DNA of 64,000 nt from Chitinophaga hostae (GCF_018224885.1 NZ_JAGTXB010000003.1:496001-560000); one strand, 5' to 3'. Counted from the stretch's first letter, positions 42,266 through 52,528 are shown. Notes: generated by a model not told the origin, from the sequence alone. Numbers and translations: made by a program.

Positions 42266-43795
42266 ATGCCTTCTCAGCGTCGCCGGCAGCGGATAATTCT
42301 TCCCAAAGCACCATCTTATTTGAAATTATCCCATATTGCAGCCCTAACTACGGCGAATACATTGAAATCGACAAACGAAAAGCCCGGAGCAGAAAAGCTT
42401 GAAAGGGGGCTGCAAAACAGGCATATCCAGCTGATAGCGCTGGGTGGGGCTATAGGAACGGGTTTATTCCTGGGTATTGGTCCGGCAGCGGTGCTGGCGG
42501 GACCTTCCGTTATTTTAGGCTATGCGTTGGCAGGGCTTATCGCATTTTTTATTATGCGCCAGCTGGGCGAAATGGTGGTAGAAGAGCCTGTTTCCGGCAG
42601 TTTCAGTCATTTTGCGTACCGATACTGGGGCAGCTTTGCGGGTTTTGCCGCCGGATGGAATTACTGGGTATTGTATATCCTGGTGAGCATGTCCGAGTTA
42701 ACAGCGATCGGCATATATGTTCATTTCTGGTGGCCGGAAATACCGTTGTGGTCTTCCAGTCTTTTCTTTTTTATTGCGATCAACGCTTTAAACCTGAGTT
42801 CTGTAAAAGTATACGGCGAGGCGGAGTTTTGGTTTTCCATCATAAAAGTGGTGGCCATCATTGCCATGATCGGTTTTGGTACTTATTTACTGATCAGCGG
42901 CTCCGGCGGGTCACAGGCCAGCATACAGAACCTGTGGAACGACGGCGGATTTTTCCCAAAGGGCTTATTGAATACAGATGGTAAAGGTGGTTTCCAGGGT
43001 TTGTTTGCCGCCATTTCGCTGATCATGTTTTCGTTCGGCGGACTTGAGCTGATCGGGATTACCGCTGCAGAGGCAGACCGGCCTGAAAAAACTATTCCTA
43101 AAGCCACCAACCAGGTGATTTACCGTATCCTGATATTTTATGTGGGGGCCCTGGTGATCCTGTTTGCCTTGTCGCCATGGAAAAGCATTACCACCGACAG
43201 CAGTCCTTTTGTAACAGTATTTGAAAGTTTAAAGAGCTTCCGGTTTAATGTCTTTGGTAAAACTATTTATTTCACCAGCCTGATCGCAAACGTATTAAAC
43301 CTGATAGTTTTAACTGCGGCATTGTCGGTATACAACAGTTGCGTATACAGCAACAGCCGTATGTTATTCGGTTTGGCTGAGCAGGGAAATGCGCCGGCCT
43401 TCCTGTCAAAGCTGAATAAGAATCATGTTCCTGTAAAGGCGATCATTGTATCCGGGTTGTTTGCAGCCGTTTGTATTATAGTAAATAAGCTGATACCGGA
43501 AAAAGCGCTGGAGGTGCTGATGTCGCTGGTGGTATCATCGCTCATGATCAACTGGCTGATGATCAGCGTGGTGCATCTGAAATTCAGGAAGAATAAAAAA
43601 GAGCAACAGGTGAAGACAAAGTTTCCTTCCTTTATTTATCCGCTGTCGAACTATATCTGCCTGGTGTTCCTGGTCGGTATTTTAACACTGATGTGGATAA
43701 CCGGGATGAAACTGCCGGTAACACTGATCCCTGGCTGGATTGTGTTCCTGTATCTTTGTTATTTACTGGTAAAAAGGCAACGTCAACAGGCATAA
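42266..43795 (+). CDS. Amino-acid permease (APC/AAT family)
   Basis: 509 residues. The conserved RHIQLIALGGAIGTGLFLG (TM1) and SGSFSHFAYRYWGSFAGFAA are signatures of the AAT group (AroP/GabP/ProY-like); 12 TM segments are visible. It imports an amino acid by proton symport, with the substrate not predictable. The first 32 residues look unlike the family; a TTG at 42362 (L-K-S-T-N-E-K-P) may be the true start. Confidence 0.9.
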   Translation: MPSQRRRQRIILPKAPSYLKLSHIAALTTANTLKSTNEKPGAEKLERGLQNRHIQLIALGGAIGTGLFLGIGPAAVLAGPSVILGYALAGLIAFFIMRQLGEMVVEEPVSGSFSHFAYRYWGSFAGFAAGWNYWVLYILVSMSELTAIGIYVHFWWPEIPLWSSSLFFFIAINALNLSSVKVYGEAEFWFSIIKVVAIIAMIGFGTYLLISGSGGSQASIQNLWNDGGFFPKGLLNTDGKGGFQGLFAAISLIMFSFGGLELIGITAAEADRPEKTIPKATNQVIYRILIFYVGALVILFALSPWKSITTDSSPFVTVFESLKSFRFNVFGKTIYFTSLIANVLNLIVLTAALSVYNSCVYSNSRMLFGLAEQGNAPAFLSKLNKNHVPVKAIIVSGLFAAVCIIVNKLIPEKALEVLMSLVVSSLMINWLMISVVHLKFRKNKKEQQVKTKFPSFIYPLSNYICLVFLVGILTLMWITGMKLPVTLIPGWIVFLYLCYLLVKRQRQQA

Positions 43796-43815
43796 ATTTT
43801 TATCGCCGGGTATAG

Positions 43816-43846
43816 AAACGCCACCGTTTTCGCGGTGGCGTTTTTA
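43816..43846 (+). terminator. Terminator after the permease
   Basis: The stem AAACGCCACCG / CGGTGGCGTTT has a TTTTCG loop and is followed by more T, 20 bp after the permease stop. Confidence 0.88.
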
Positions 43847-43942
43847 TTTATCGTCTTCCTTTTTCACCGCTCAAAACACGTTATTCACCGGTTATTTTTT
43901 TCGCCCTACCTATCGTTGCTTGTCGCCGGAGCCGGCCGGTAA

Positions 43943-43950
43943 TAGTTTTG
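43943..43950 (+). promoter_or_regulatory. -7 box TAGTTTTG of the monooxygenase gene
   Basis: TAGTTTTG lies 18 bp before the ATG at 43969, with a TTG 20 bp upstream. It overlaps a possible TTG start at 43948, arguing for the ATG. Confidence 0.55.
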
Positions 43951-43968
43951 CATTATAAACTCCTTATT

Positions 43969-45177
43969 ATGCATCACCAGACTACTCCTTTTCATGTACT
44001 TATTATTGGCGGCGGCATTGGCGGTCTTGCGCTGGCGCTGTTCCTGAAAAAGGCCAACATTGGCTGCACCATTTACGAAGCATATCCTTACAAAGGGGAA
44101 GCCGGCAGCGGACTGAATCTGGCGCCTAACGGCATGAATGTGCTGGCCGCCCTGGGGCTTGCCGAAAAAATCATAGCGCGTGGCAGCGAAAGCACCGCGC
44201 ATTGTTTCAGGAGCGAGGATGGAAAGATGCTGGCACGTTTGCCTTATGGAGATATTAAAAAATATGGTTACCCGGGTGTAAGCATGTCGCGTGCTACCTT
44301 GTATGAAGTGCTGACTAATAAAATCAATGAATCCGGTATTGAAATAAAATACAATAAACGGCTGCTACGTATTGATCAATATGCAGCAGGCGTAAAAGCC
44401 TGTTTTGAAGATGGCAGTAGCGACAGTGCCGATATCCTGGTTGGGGCAGACGGTATACGGTCTGTAACACGCGACCATGTTTTACCACAGGGTGCGCAGC
44501 CGGCTTTTGTTGGCGTGGTGGGTGTAGGAGGTTTTGTAAAACTCGATGATATTCCGGCCTTCACCGCCGATGATATCAACAGTCTCAATTTCACCTTCGG
44601 GGCAAAAGGGTTCTTTGGTTATTGCGGGGCCGACAAGGGATACGCTATGTGGTGGTCTAACCTCTATGCAGCGCAGCCACTTAGCGAGCAGGCATTAAAA
44701 AATCCTTCGCTGGAGGAAATAAAAAAAGAGATGATGTCTATTTACGGCGACTTCCACCGGCCGGTGGCGGAGCTTATTGCCAACACAGAACGGCCGGTGC
44801 GTCAAAACATCAGTGATATACAATCGCTCCCTACCTGGCACAAAGGCCGCGTATTACTGATCGGCGATGCCGCTCATGCCGTAAGTCCCAATTCCGGCCA
44901 GGGCGCTTCCATGGCGCTGGAAGACGCCATGTACCTGGCTAAGCTGCTGCGGGATGCCGGCGGTGATTATGAAAAAGTGTTCCTGCAATTTGAAAAGGAC
45001 CGCAAACCCCGCGTGGAAAAAATTGTGGCGGAAGGAAGACGACGTGGTGTAGGCAAGAAAGCAGTTAGTCCGCTACAGGCCAAAATACGCAATATGATGA
45101 TGGGCTTTTTCCTGAAACTGTTTGGTATCAAAGGAGTGGACTGGGTATACCGGTACCGGATCGACTGGGAAAATTAA
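43969..45177 (+). CDS. FAD-dependent monooxygenase
   Basis: 402 residues. The dinucleotide fold HVLIIGGGIGGLALALFLKK (GxGxxG), SGLNLAPNGMNVL, the DG segment ADILVGADGIRS and GDAAHAVSPNSGQGASMALE define a class A flavoprotein hydroxylase. TetX-like and PHBH-like enzymes share these motifs; the substrate is not visible. No regulator or ferredoxin is adjacent. The C-terminal tail carries a basic stretch (KAVSPLQAKIR). It ends 43 bp before the convergent permease. Confidence 0.9.
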   Translation: MHHQTTPFHVLIIGGGIGGLALALFLKKANIGCTIYEAYPYKGEAGSGLNLAPNGMNVLAALGLAEKIIARGSESTAHCFRSEDGKMLARLPYGDIKKYGYPGVSMSRATLYEVLTNKINESGIEIKYNKRLLRIDQYAAGVKACFEDGSSDSADILVGADGIRSVTRDHVLPQGAQPAFVGVVGVGGFVKLDDIPAFTADDINSLNFTFGAKGFFGYCGADKGYAMWWSNLYAAQPLSEQALKNPSLEEIKKEMMSIYGDFHRPVAELIANTERPVRQNISDIQSLPTWHKGRVLLIGDAAHAVSPNSGQGASMALEDAMYLAKLLRDAGGDYEKVFLQFEKDRKPRVEKIVAEGRRRGVGKKAVSPLQAKIRNMMMGFFLKLFGIKGVDWVYRYRIDWEN

Positions 45178-45182
45178 AGCAG

Positions 45183-45214
45183 CCGCTGATGAAGCCGCGC
45201 AGCCTCATCAGCGG
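45183..45214. terminator. Hairpin between the monooxygenase and the second FtsX permease
   Basis: A 10-bp perfect stem CCGCTGATGA / TCATCAGCGG with a 12-nt loop in the 43-bp gap between convergent stops. A T-rich stretch follows only weakly on the minus strand, so it is a modest terminator. Confidence 0.5.
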
Positions 45215-45220
45215 GCACAG

Positions 45221-47683
45221 TTATTCTCCTTTGAGGCTGTCGACCGGGTTGGCCAACGCTGCCCTGACAGATTGAAAACTTACCGTAAACAACGCGATGA
45301 ACATGGCTATCAATGCGGCGAGCACAAATATCCACCAGGATATGGGCGCACTGTAAGCAAAGCCCTGCAGCCATTTATGCATACAGTACCAGGCAATGGG
45401 AGACGCCACTACAGCGGCGATAAACACGTAACGGATAAAGTCCCTGCTGAGCAGCGCCGCAATATTACCCACGCTGGCCCCCAATACTTTGCGGATACCG
45501 ATTTCCTTCGTGCGCTGACGGGCTGTAAAGGAGGCCAGTCCGAACAAGCCAAGACAGGAAATAACGATGGCGATGGTCATCCCTGTATTCATCAGTTGTT
45601 CCATCTGTTTTTCGCGCTCATACCATTTGGCGATGGTATCATCATAAAAACGGTATTCAAATTTCTCATTGGGATATGCGGCGGTAAAGGCCTGTGCCAT
45701 GCCCGCCAGCGTTTTCTTCAACGCATCACTGTTGTTACCGGCCATCGACAACTTCACATTCAGGGAGCGGTTAATTTCCCTGGAACTTGTCAGGAACACG
45801 GGTTTGATAGGATCGTGCAGGGAGAGTACATGAAAATCGGCCAGCACGCCTACAATAGGCACATTCTTTTTTGATGGCCCATCACTGATCCCCGATTCCA
45901 CAAATTTACCGATCGCCTCTTCCGGCGTTTTAAATCCAAGTGCTTTGGAGCAGCTTTCGTTGATGATTACTTCCCGGATAGTATCGGATGGATACAGGTT
46001 TCTTCCTGCCAGCAATTTTAGCTGGTATAGTGGTATAAAATTCACGTCTCCAAATTCCAGCTGGCAATCTACTTCTGTTTCAGTTTTCCCGTGATACTTG
46101 AGGAAGGTACCCCAGTGACCTTTGGCAGCAGGCGTGCCCTCACTTAAGCTCACCATTTCCACCTGTGGCAGTGTCTTAATTTTTTCTGCCAATACACCCG
46201 GCAGCGTTTGCGGATAGTTGCCGCTGGTGCCGATTGTAACAATCGCATCCTTTTTAAATCCAAGGTCTTTATGCAGCATGTACCGGATCTGGTTGTTCAT
46301 CACCAACGACCCGATAATAAATACCAGGGAGATGGTAAACTGAAATACCACCAGGCCTATACGCAGGTAGCCACGCTGGTTTCCTTTCTGCGCTGTAGCG
46401 CCTTTGAGGCTGAGCACCGGCTGGAAGGACGACAACACTTTAGCCGGGTATAACCCCGCCAGCAGCGTGGTAAATACCGTCATAGCCAGCAGGAATAATA
46501 AAGTAGGCCAACTGAACAGATGCAGGGAAATGCCGTTGGGCATAAATGCAGCAAACAAGTTTAACAGGGGCTTTACCGCAAAGAGGGAAAGTATCACTGC
46601 GATAACGGTCAGCAACAGCGTTTCTGTCAGGAAATACATCACCAGGCTGCGTTTATTACTGCCAAGCACTTTCCGGATACCCACTTCCTTTGATCGTACT
46701 ACCGCCTGTGCGGTAGACAGGTTAATGAAATTGATAGCAGCAATCAGCAATATAAACACCGCAATGGCCATCAATCCGTATAAAGTAGGCAGATGCACCT
46801 GCCGGGTATAATCATCGGTGTAATCGCCGTTAAAATGAATATCTGACAATGGCTGTAAACGAAGGGTTTTGCTCCCGCCCGGACCAGTTTGAATATGTTC
46901 GCCGGCAAAGGCCAGCAACTGCTTGTTCAGCTGCACCGTGTCTGCGCCGGCCTGCAGCTTTACAAAGGCTTCCGTACCACCAAACATGCCCCACTGATCA
47001 AAGCCAAACTCATTTTTTACAGGGGTATTTTTTGCGCTGGCAAAGGAAATAAATTCAGAGAAAACCAAATCACTGTTGGCAGGTAATTCTGCTACGATGC
47101 CGGTTACCCGCATCGGCACCGAATCGTTGTAGTTAACAATTTTCCCGATATAATTATCTGCCGGCTGCGGGCCAAAATACTTCGCTGCTTTCGCGGCGGT
47201 CAACACTACTGTTAACGGCTCCTGCAGGGCAGTACCCGCATCCCCCGCCAGCCAGGTATATTGAAATACCCGGAAATATGCAGGGTCCGTAATCACCATC
47301 TCCGGTTTGACTTCCCTCCGTTTGGCTGCATCAAATTTTCTTACCACACCATTGTTTCCGGTTATGGATACTTTGGCATAAAAAGGATGTAAACCGGTTG
47401 TTGTTTCAACTCCGCTAAACTTTCCTGCCAATGCCCAGGGCGCAGGATCAGGTACGGTAGCCATTTTACGGAAGCCCCGTTCCGCTGTTCCCAGTTCAGA
47501 TACCACCCGGTAAATATTTTCTTTCCCCGGATGAAATTTATCATAGCCTAACTCAAAACGGACGCTGAGGAAAATCACCAGGCAGGCGCTGATGCCCAGT
47601 GCCAGGCCTATAATGTTGATAGCAGCGTATACCCTGTTGCGGAGCAAATTTCTCCACGCGATTTTGATATAGTTTCTGATCAT
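45221..47683 (-). CDS. FtsX-type ABC transporter permease (MacB-like), stand-alone
   Basis: 820 residues from the ATG at 47683 (MIRNYIKIAWRNLLRNR), homologous over its length to the protein at 28724-31099. It shows a first TM, YDKFHPGKENIYRVV, the FtsX block NLSTAQAVVRSKEVGIRKVL, a second periplasmic part and the final FtsX block ARQRTKEIGIRKVLGASVG. There is no ATPase partner in the window. Its C-terminal region (DSLKGE) matches the end of the other copy (KSLRAE). It is likely part of a large paralogous family in this genome. Confidence 0.92.
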   Translation of the reverse strand: MIRNYIKIAWRNLLRNRVYAAINIIGLALGISACLVIFLSVRFELGYDKFHPGKENIYRVVSELGTAERGFRKMATVPDPAPWALAGKFSGVETTTGLHPFYAKVSITGNNGVVRKFDAAKRREVKPEMVITDPAYFRVFQYTWLAGDAGTALQEPLTVVLTAAKAAKYFGPQPADNYIGKIVNYNDSVPMRVTGIVAELPANSDLVFSEFISFASAKNTPVKNEFGFDQWGMFGGTEAFVKLQAGADTVQLNKQLLAFAGEHIQTGPGGSKTLRLQPLSDIHFNGDYTDDYTRQVHLPTLYGLMAIAVFILLIAAINFINLSTAQAVVRSKEVGIRKVLGSNKRSLVMYFLTETLLLTVIAVILSLFAVKPLLNLFAAFMPNGISLHLFSWPTLLFLLAMTVFTTLLAGLYPAKVLSSFQPVLSLKGATAQKGNQRGYLRIGLVVFQFTISLVFIIGSLVMNNQIRYMLHKDLGFKKDAIVTIGTSGNYPQTLPGVLAEKIKTLPQVEMVSLSEGTPAAKGHWGTFLKYHGKTETEVDCQLEFGDVNFIPLYQLKLLAGRNLYPSDTIREVIINESCSKALGFKTPEEAIGKFVESGISDGPSKKNVPIVGVLADFHVLSLHDPIKPVFLTSSREINRSLNVKLSMAGNNSDALKKTLAGMAQAFTAAYPNEKFEYRFYDDTIAKWYEREKQMEQLMNTGMTIAIVISCLGLFGLASFTARQRTKEIGIRKVLGASVGNIAALLSRDFIRYVFIAAVVASPIAWYCMHKWLQGFAYSAPISWWIFVLAALIAMFIALFTVSFQSVRAALANPVDSLKGE

Positions 47684-47937
47684 AACGGTAAGTAATTGAC
47701 CAGGATGACAGAAAAATATGCCAATAATAAACCCATTGCTCCTGCTAGGTTTGCGCCCCATCCTATCTTGAAAATTGTCCGTTTATGAAGGGAATGTGTT
47801 CAAAATCGAACACCCTCCCCGGGAACGACTGACCGGCACTATTCTGCACAGGAGCATGAACCGGACGGTGTAAAGATCGTTTGGAAAGAAATAATATTTT
47901 ATCTTGTTCCGTATTCTATATCAGCAAAACAGTGAAC

Positions 47938-49482
47938 ATGCGTATTCTTCTTACCCCCATCCTCGTATTTATGCTGCCGTTTATGGCAGCGGCACAACAA
48001 ACCCTTCCGCATATCAACGGACCAAGGCTGTACGGCGCGAGGCCAGGTAAGGAATTTATATATACCATCCCGGCCAGTGGGGAAAGGCCGATGTCCTTCC
48101 AGGTAAAGCGGCTGCCTAAAGGCGTTACCGTAGATGCCGGCAGCGGTGTGATCAGCGGCAGCATCAAAAAAGCAGGAAGCTATAAAGTAGAACTGGTAGC
48201 GGTGAACAAGCACGGTAAATCCGCCAAAGCGTTTACGCTGGTGATCGGCGATAAGCTGGCCTTAACGCCACCTATGGGATGGAGCAGCTGGTATAGCTTT
48301 GGGCGCAGCGTAACACTGGACAAAGTAATCCGTTCCGCTGAAATCATCCGTGAAAAAGGATTACAGCAATATGGCTGGAGCGTGATAGAAATCGATGATC
48401 CGTGGACTAATCAGCCACCCAACAATGATACTACCTGGATAAAACTGAAACAGAAAACGGGCACGGCTTACAGTTATTATGAAGGACCGGATAACCTGCC
48501 CGGTCGTGTAGGCGCTACCCGTGATGCCAACGGAACGCTGATACCTAACCAGTATTTTAAGGAGATAAAAAAATTCCCTGCGCTGATGCATAAAATGGGC
48601 TTTAAAGCCGGTATCTACAGCTCTCCCGGCCCACTCACCTGTGGGGGTGTTGCCGGCAGCTATGGTCATGAACTGACCGATGCAAAGTTTTTTGCGGATA
48701 ACGGTTTCGACTATCTGAAATATGACTGGTGCAGTTATGGTTCACTGGCGAAAGATGAATCAAAGGCCGAGCTGATCAAACCTTACCGCCTCATGTCTGA
48801 CGCACTGCGGGCACAGAAACGGGACGTTATCCATGCGCTCTGCCAGTATGGTATGGGCAATGTATGGGAATGGGGCAACGAATCCGGCGGGCAGCTATGG
48901 CGTACCGAAGGCGATATTACCGACAACTGGAAAGCCGTATACAGCGCCATAAAGAAGCTCGCCGATAAAGCAGCTTATGTAAAACCTGGCAACTGGAACG
49001 ATCCTGATATTCTCCAGATCGGCGTGGTAGGCGCACAAAGCGAGGGCGAAGCAAAACGTAACCACCTCACCCCCGATGAACAAAGAACTCATTTCAGTAT
49101 GTGGTGTATGCTGGATGCTCCTTTACTGATTGGCGCCAATATGGAACTGCTGGATGATTTCACCCTGCAGCTGATCACCAATGAAGAGGTCATTGCTGTT
49201 AACCAGGATGCTTTGGGCAAAGCCGCCGGCTTAAAAACAGTGCTGCCCAATAAAGTAGAAGTGTGGAGTAAACCACTGGAAGATGGCAGCATCGCGGTAG
49301 GCTTACTGAATCCCACTGACCAGGAACAGGCAACGGAGTTTTCTTTTTCAACAGTTGCCGGCAGCAGCGCCTTTCACGTACGGGATCTGTGGCAAAAGAA
49401 AGACCTGGGCTTGTTTGAAAACAAGGTAAGCGCCAGCATTCCTTCTCACGGTATTATTTTATGGAAGCTGGTAAAAAAATAA
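47938..49482 (+). CDS. GH27 alpha-galactosidase with N-terminal Ig-like domain
   Basis: 514 residues. The signal peptide (MRILLTPILVFMLPFMAAAQ) is followed by a short putative-Ig beta domain (about 35-100) and then a GH27 barrel starting TPPMGWSSWYSFG. The catalytic nucleophile is D263 in YLKYDWCSYG and the acid/base D326 in LWRTEGDI. HFSMWCMLDAPLLIGANM and the C-terminal beta domain are present. It releases alpha-linked galactose (or a related sugar) in the periplasm or outside. A Met 57 bp upstream (47881) was not chosen because it would precede the signal peptide. It is not in a SusCD locus. Confidence 0.93.
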   Translation: MRILLTPILVFMLPFMAAAQQTLPHINGPRLYGARPGKEFIYTIPASGERPMSFQVKRLPKGVTVDAGSGVISGSIKKAGSYKVELVAVNKHGKSAKAFTLVIGDKLALTPPMGWSSWYSFGRSVTLDKVIRSAEIIREKGLQQYGWSVIEIDDPWTNQPPNNDTTWIKLKQKTGTAYSYYEGPDNLPGRVGATRDANGTLIPNQYFKEIKKFPALMHKMGFKAGIYSSPGPLTCGGVAGSYGHELTDAKFFADNGFDYLKYDWCSYGSLAKDESKAELIKPYRLMSDALRAQKRDVIHALCQYGMGNVWEWGNESGGQLWRTEGDITDNWKAVYSAIKKLADKAAYVKPGNWNDPDILQIGVVGAQSEGEAKRNHLTPDEQRTHFSMWCMLDAPLLIGANMELLDDFTLQLITNEEVIAVNQDALGKAAGLKTVLPNKVEVWSKPLEDGSIAVGLLNPTDQEQATEFSFSTVAGSSAFHVRDLWQKKDLGLFENKVSASIPSHGIILWKLVKK

Positions 49483-49577
49483 TTATGCAGTGAAACACAC
49501 GGCTACCGGTAACCGGATTTTCCGCAAATACTGGAATATTTGAATAAATTTACTGAGGGCAAGACCCTGAGATATTT

Positions 49578-50486
49578 ATGCAAAGAATTATTCTGACAGC
49601 TCGTAGCAAAGGATTCATCAGCATTATTTTCGTGATGCTTATCTGGGGGAGTTCCTTTAGTGTTACCAAAACGGTGGTTCATGAAGTATCGCCGTATATA
49701 TTTGCCACACTGCGTCATATTATTGCTTCCGCCATCCTGTTACCCTTTTATCTTTACCGGCGCAGCACCGTAAAACAACGGCTGCCTTACGGTCAACTTA
49801 CGTTGATGGGGCTATTGGGCATTACAGTGTATTATGGTTTCTTTAATTTCGCCATGACTTATATCTCCGCCTCCACCGGCGCGCTGATAGAAGGTTTGAT
49901 ACCGGTGGCCATTGCTATACCGGCAGCTATTTTTTTGAAAGAGCCGTTGAATACAAAAAGTATTGCAGGCATTCTGCTTTGTGTAACCGGGGTGATCCTG
50001 GTGGGCTTTGTGGGAAGCGCCAAAAGCGGGGGGCACCAGCTGGCAGGGAGCATGCTGATGTTGCTGGCCGTTTGTTGCTGGAGTGGTTACACGCTGTTAT
50101 CCCGGAGTTTAAAGGAGAGAGATACCTTGCTGGCCACTGCTGTCAGCACTTTTATCGGCACGGCATTTTTACTGCCCATCGCTGCTGTTGATATATACCG
50201 GCATGGCATGCCGGTTGTTTCCAGTCAGGCCTGGGCTGGGATTGCTTACCTGGGCGCTTTTGCGTCGGCGCTGGCCTACTTCCTGTATAATCGCGCATTG
50301 GAGAGTTTGCCGGCCGCACAGGTAGGTAACTTCCTGAACTTAAACCCGGTGATCGGCGCAGTGATTGCCATGATATTCCTGAAAGATACGTTTACCTGCT
50401 GGCAGATAGCAGGTGGCATGCTGGTACTGGCGGGAATCTGGTTAAGTTCCAAACGCATACAACCCCAACGTTTACCCGCCTCCTGA
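49578..50486 (+). CDS. EamA/DMT-family transporter
   Basis: 302 residues with ten hydrophobic segments in two EamA halves (the first from IFVMLIWGSSFSVTKTVV, the second from LLAVCCWSGYTLLSRSL). The drug/metabolite transporter superfamily exports amino acids, sugars or metabolites. The substrate is unknown. It lies alone 95 bp after the GH27 gene with no terminator between, so read-through is possible. Confidence 0.9.
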   Translation: MQRIILTARSKGFISIIFVMLIWGSSFSVTKTVVHEVSPYIFATLRHIIASAILLPFYLYRRSTVKQRLPYGQLTLMGLLGITVYYGFFNFAMTYISASTGALIEGLIPVAIAIPAAIFLKEPLNTKSIAGILLCVTGVILVGFVGSAKSGGHQLAGSMLMLLAVCCWSGYTLLSRSLKERDTLLATAVSTFIGTAFLLPIAAVDIYRHGMPVVSSQAWAGIAYLGAFASALAYFLYNRALESLPAAQVGNFLNLNPVIGAVIAMIFLKDTFTCWQIAGGMLVLAGIWLSSKRIQPQRLPAS

Positions 50487-50612
50487 CAACGGTACCAGCC
50501 TGTCTTCCCAATTATTTTTAAAAAAAGTTTTTTGCTGCTGACATAGGGTTGTCTCGGGCTCCCTGTTACCTTTACATCAGACAATAAAACAATCATCTTA
50601 AAACACAATATC

Positions 50613-51032
50613 ATGGCTAATTCACAAACATTACAAGGCATGGCAACCATGAGTTTTTTTGCGGCCGACCACGAAGCTGCAAAAAAATGGTATAGCGAAC
50701 TGCTGGGCATCGCACCTTATTTTGAGGTACCGGGATATGTGGAATTCCGTATTGGCGAATACCAGCACGAGTTGGGGCTGATCGACAGTAAATATGCCCC
50801 AAAGGCCGCCACCAATAATGGTCCTGGCGGCGCGGTAATTTACTGGCATGTGGACAATGTGAGTGATACCCTGAAAAAGCTGACCGATATGGGCGCCACC
50901 CTGTTCGAAGAGATCACCGAGCGTGGTCATGGTTTTGTTACCGCCTCTGTTGTAGACCCTTTTGGTAACATACTGGGTATTATGTATAACCCGCATTACC
51001 TCGACATCCTGGCGGTGCGTAACAAGGCGTAA
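50613..51032 (+). CDS. VOC (glyoxalase/bleomycin-resistance) superfamily protein
   Basis: 139 residues with the beta-alpha-beta-beta-beta halves of the VOC fold: MSFFAADHEAAKKWYSELLG and the second half VIYWHVDNVSDTLKKL through VVDPFGNILGIMYNPHY. VOC proteins are metal-dependent isomerases, dioxygenases or binding proteins; the specific reaction is unknown. A TACCTTTA box (50567-50574) is a near-consensus -7 element. Confidence 0.9.
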   Translation: MANSQTLQGMATMSFFAADHEAAKKWYSELLGIAPYFEVPGYVEFRIGEYQHELGLIDSKYAPKAATNNGPGGAVIYWHVDNVSDTLKKLTDMGATLFEEITERGHGFVTASVVDPFGNILGIMYNPHYLDILAVRNKA

Positions 51033-51040
51033 CGCGGCCG

Positions 51041-52456
51041 CTATATCAAAGGTTCCGGATCAATATGCACCCTGATCACATCTGTTATTTCATGTTTTAA
51101 TGCCCGTTCCAGGTCGTACATTACCGTATGTGTATGCGCCAGCGAGGTTTTGCCCGGCAAATACATGATCAGTGTAACCACCAGTCCTTCCGGGGTCATC
51201 AATACTTCGTCTGTTTTTACATTTGGAAATGCGGTCAGCTTCGCCAGTGCGCGTTGTACTTTTTCAAAGGCATCTGCCTGGCGCGCAGCCTCCCTGGGTG
51301 TTTCATTACGGGGTTCTATATGCACGGCTACTTTTACAGGCAGCGGAAATTCACTGACCAGTGCTTTTTCCAGCAGTTCGGACCTGGCATGTGCCTCTCC
51401 CAATGTTAAGCCATCGGACACTTCCAGGTCGAGTTCTATCCTCATTTCGTCGTTTACCCGGTAGAGGTTCAGGTTGTGGATACGGAGATCCAGGCGCGCT
51501 GCTACAGACCTTACGGTGATACCATAAGGTTCATCAGTAGTGTGTACCGGTTCCGCGTGTACAATTACTGCGGCAGTGCCATCCAGTTCCTCCCTGATGG
51601 CTTGTTCAATTACTTCGGTGAGCTCGTGGGCTTTTTCGAAGGTCAGGCTTCTCAGCGTGCCTACTGTTGCTTCCACATATGGTTTGTTACCTACAAATCG
51701 TGTTTTGATATTAACAGCGCCGGGTACTACGCCTGGTATCTGCTCTACCAGCTCGCGAAGTCGTGGCATCAGGTCTTCCGGCACGTCATCCATCAGTGAG
51801 CGGATGGCCTCTGACCCGATGCTCCATACTGATTTAAAGGCGATGGCCACTACCCCGAGGGCGGCAATGGCATCGGCGCGTTCTACCAGCCAGATGGGCA
51901 GCGGCAGGTACTTAGCCAGGTAAATAAACAGGAGGCCGATCAATACCGATAAAGATCCCAGCATATCGTTGCTGAAATGCTCTGCATCTGAAGCCAGTGC
52001 CTGGCTTTGATAATGCCGGGCGGCTTTCTTCAGCGATCTGACCCTTAGCAGGTCTACGATGACGCTGATAATGATAATAGAGAAAGACCAGATAGTAACT
52101 TCGGGAGCACCGGGTTCCCATACAATTTTTACTACCGCATGATAACCGATCATGATAGCCGTAGCGCCGAGCAGGGTCATACCCGCGAGTGCGCCCAGCG
52201 CTTCCGCCCTTTCGTGGCCATAGGGATGGTTGGCATCCGGGGGCTCGGCAGCTACCCGCACCGCCACAAAGGTAACGAGGGTGGACAGCAGATCCAGCAA
52301 GGAGTGCATACCTTCTGCGATCAATCCTAAGCTGCCCGTAAATATACCGGCCACAAATTTCAATGCCGCCAATCCCCCGCTGGCGATGATCGAAATGGTG
52401 GTAATCTTGCTTTTGCTTTCTACTTTGGCTTCCGGTAACACTGCCATATTGGTCAT
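51041..52456 (-). CDS. Cation diffusion facilitator (CDF) transporter
   Basis: 471 residues from the ATG at 52456. Six TM segments carry the metal-site residues in EGMHSLLDLLSTL (H-x3-D) and DAEHFSNDMLGS (H-x3-D), with NHPYGHERAEA between them. The cytoplasmic tail is long (over 240 residues) and looks like two tandem alpha/beta modules, the second starting RLDLRIHNLNLYRV. It should export Zn, Co, Cd or Fe from the cytoplasm by proton antiport. It is the last gene of the czc-like operon, feeding periplasmic metal to the RND system. Confidence 0.9.
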   Translation of the reverse strand: MTNMAVLPEAKVESKSKITTISIIASGGLAALKFVAGIFTGSLGLIAEGMHSLLDLLSTLVTFVAVRVAAEPPDANHPYGHERAEALGALAGMTLLGATAIMIGYHAVVKIVWEPGAPEVTIWSFSIIIISVIVDLLRVRSLKKAARHYQSQALASDAEHFSNDMLGSLSVLIGLLFIYLAKYLPLPIWLVERADAIAALGVVAIAFKSVWSIGSEAIRSLMDDVPEDLMPRLRELVEQIPGVVPGAVNIKTRFVGNKPYVEATVGTLRSLTFEKAHELTEVIEQAIREELDGTAAVIVHAEPVHTTDEPYGITVRSVAARLDLRIHNLNLYRVNDEMRIELDLEVSDGLTLGEAHARSELLEKALVSEFPLPVKVAVHIEPRNETPREAARQADAFEKVQRALAKLTAFPNVKTDEVLMTPEGLVVTLIMYLPGKTSLAHTHTVMYDLERALKHEITDVIRVHIDPEPLI

Positions 52457-52528
52457 AATGCTGATTAAAAAACGAATGTATGCGCAATCACCTGGTATAC
52501 CAACCGGCATACCAGGTTTATTATTTTA

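Noticed and set aside
45122..45874. Plus-strand frame of 250 codons overlapping the end of the monooxygenase and the second permease
   Set aside because: It overlaps two well-supported genes and has no signal, domain or promoter.
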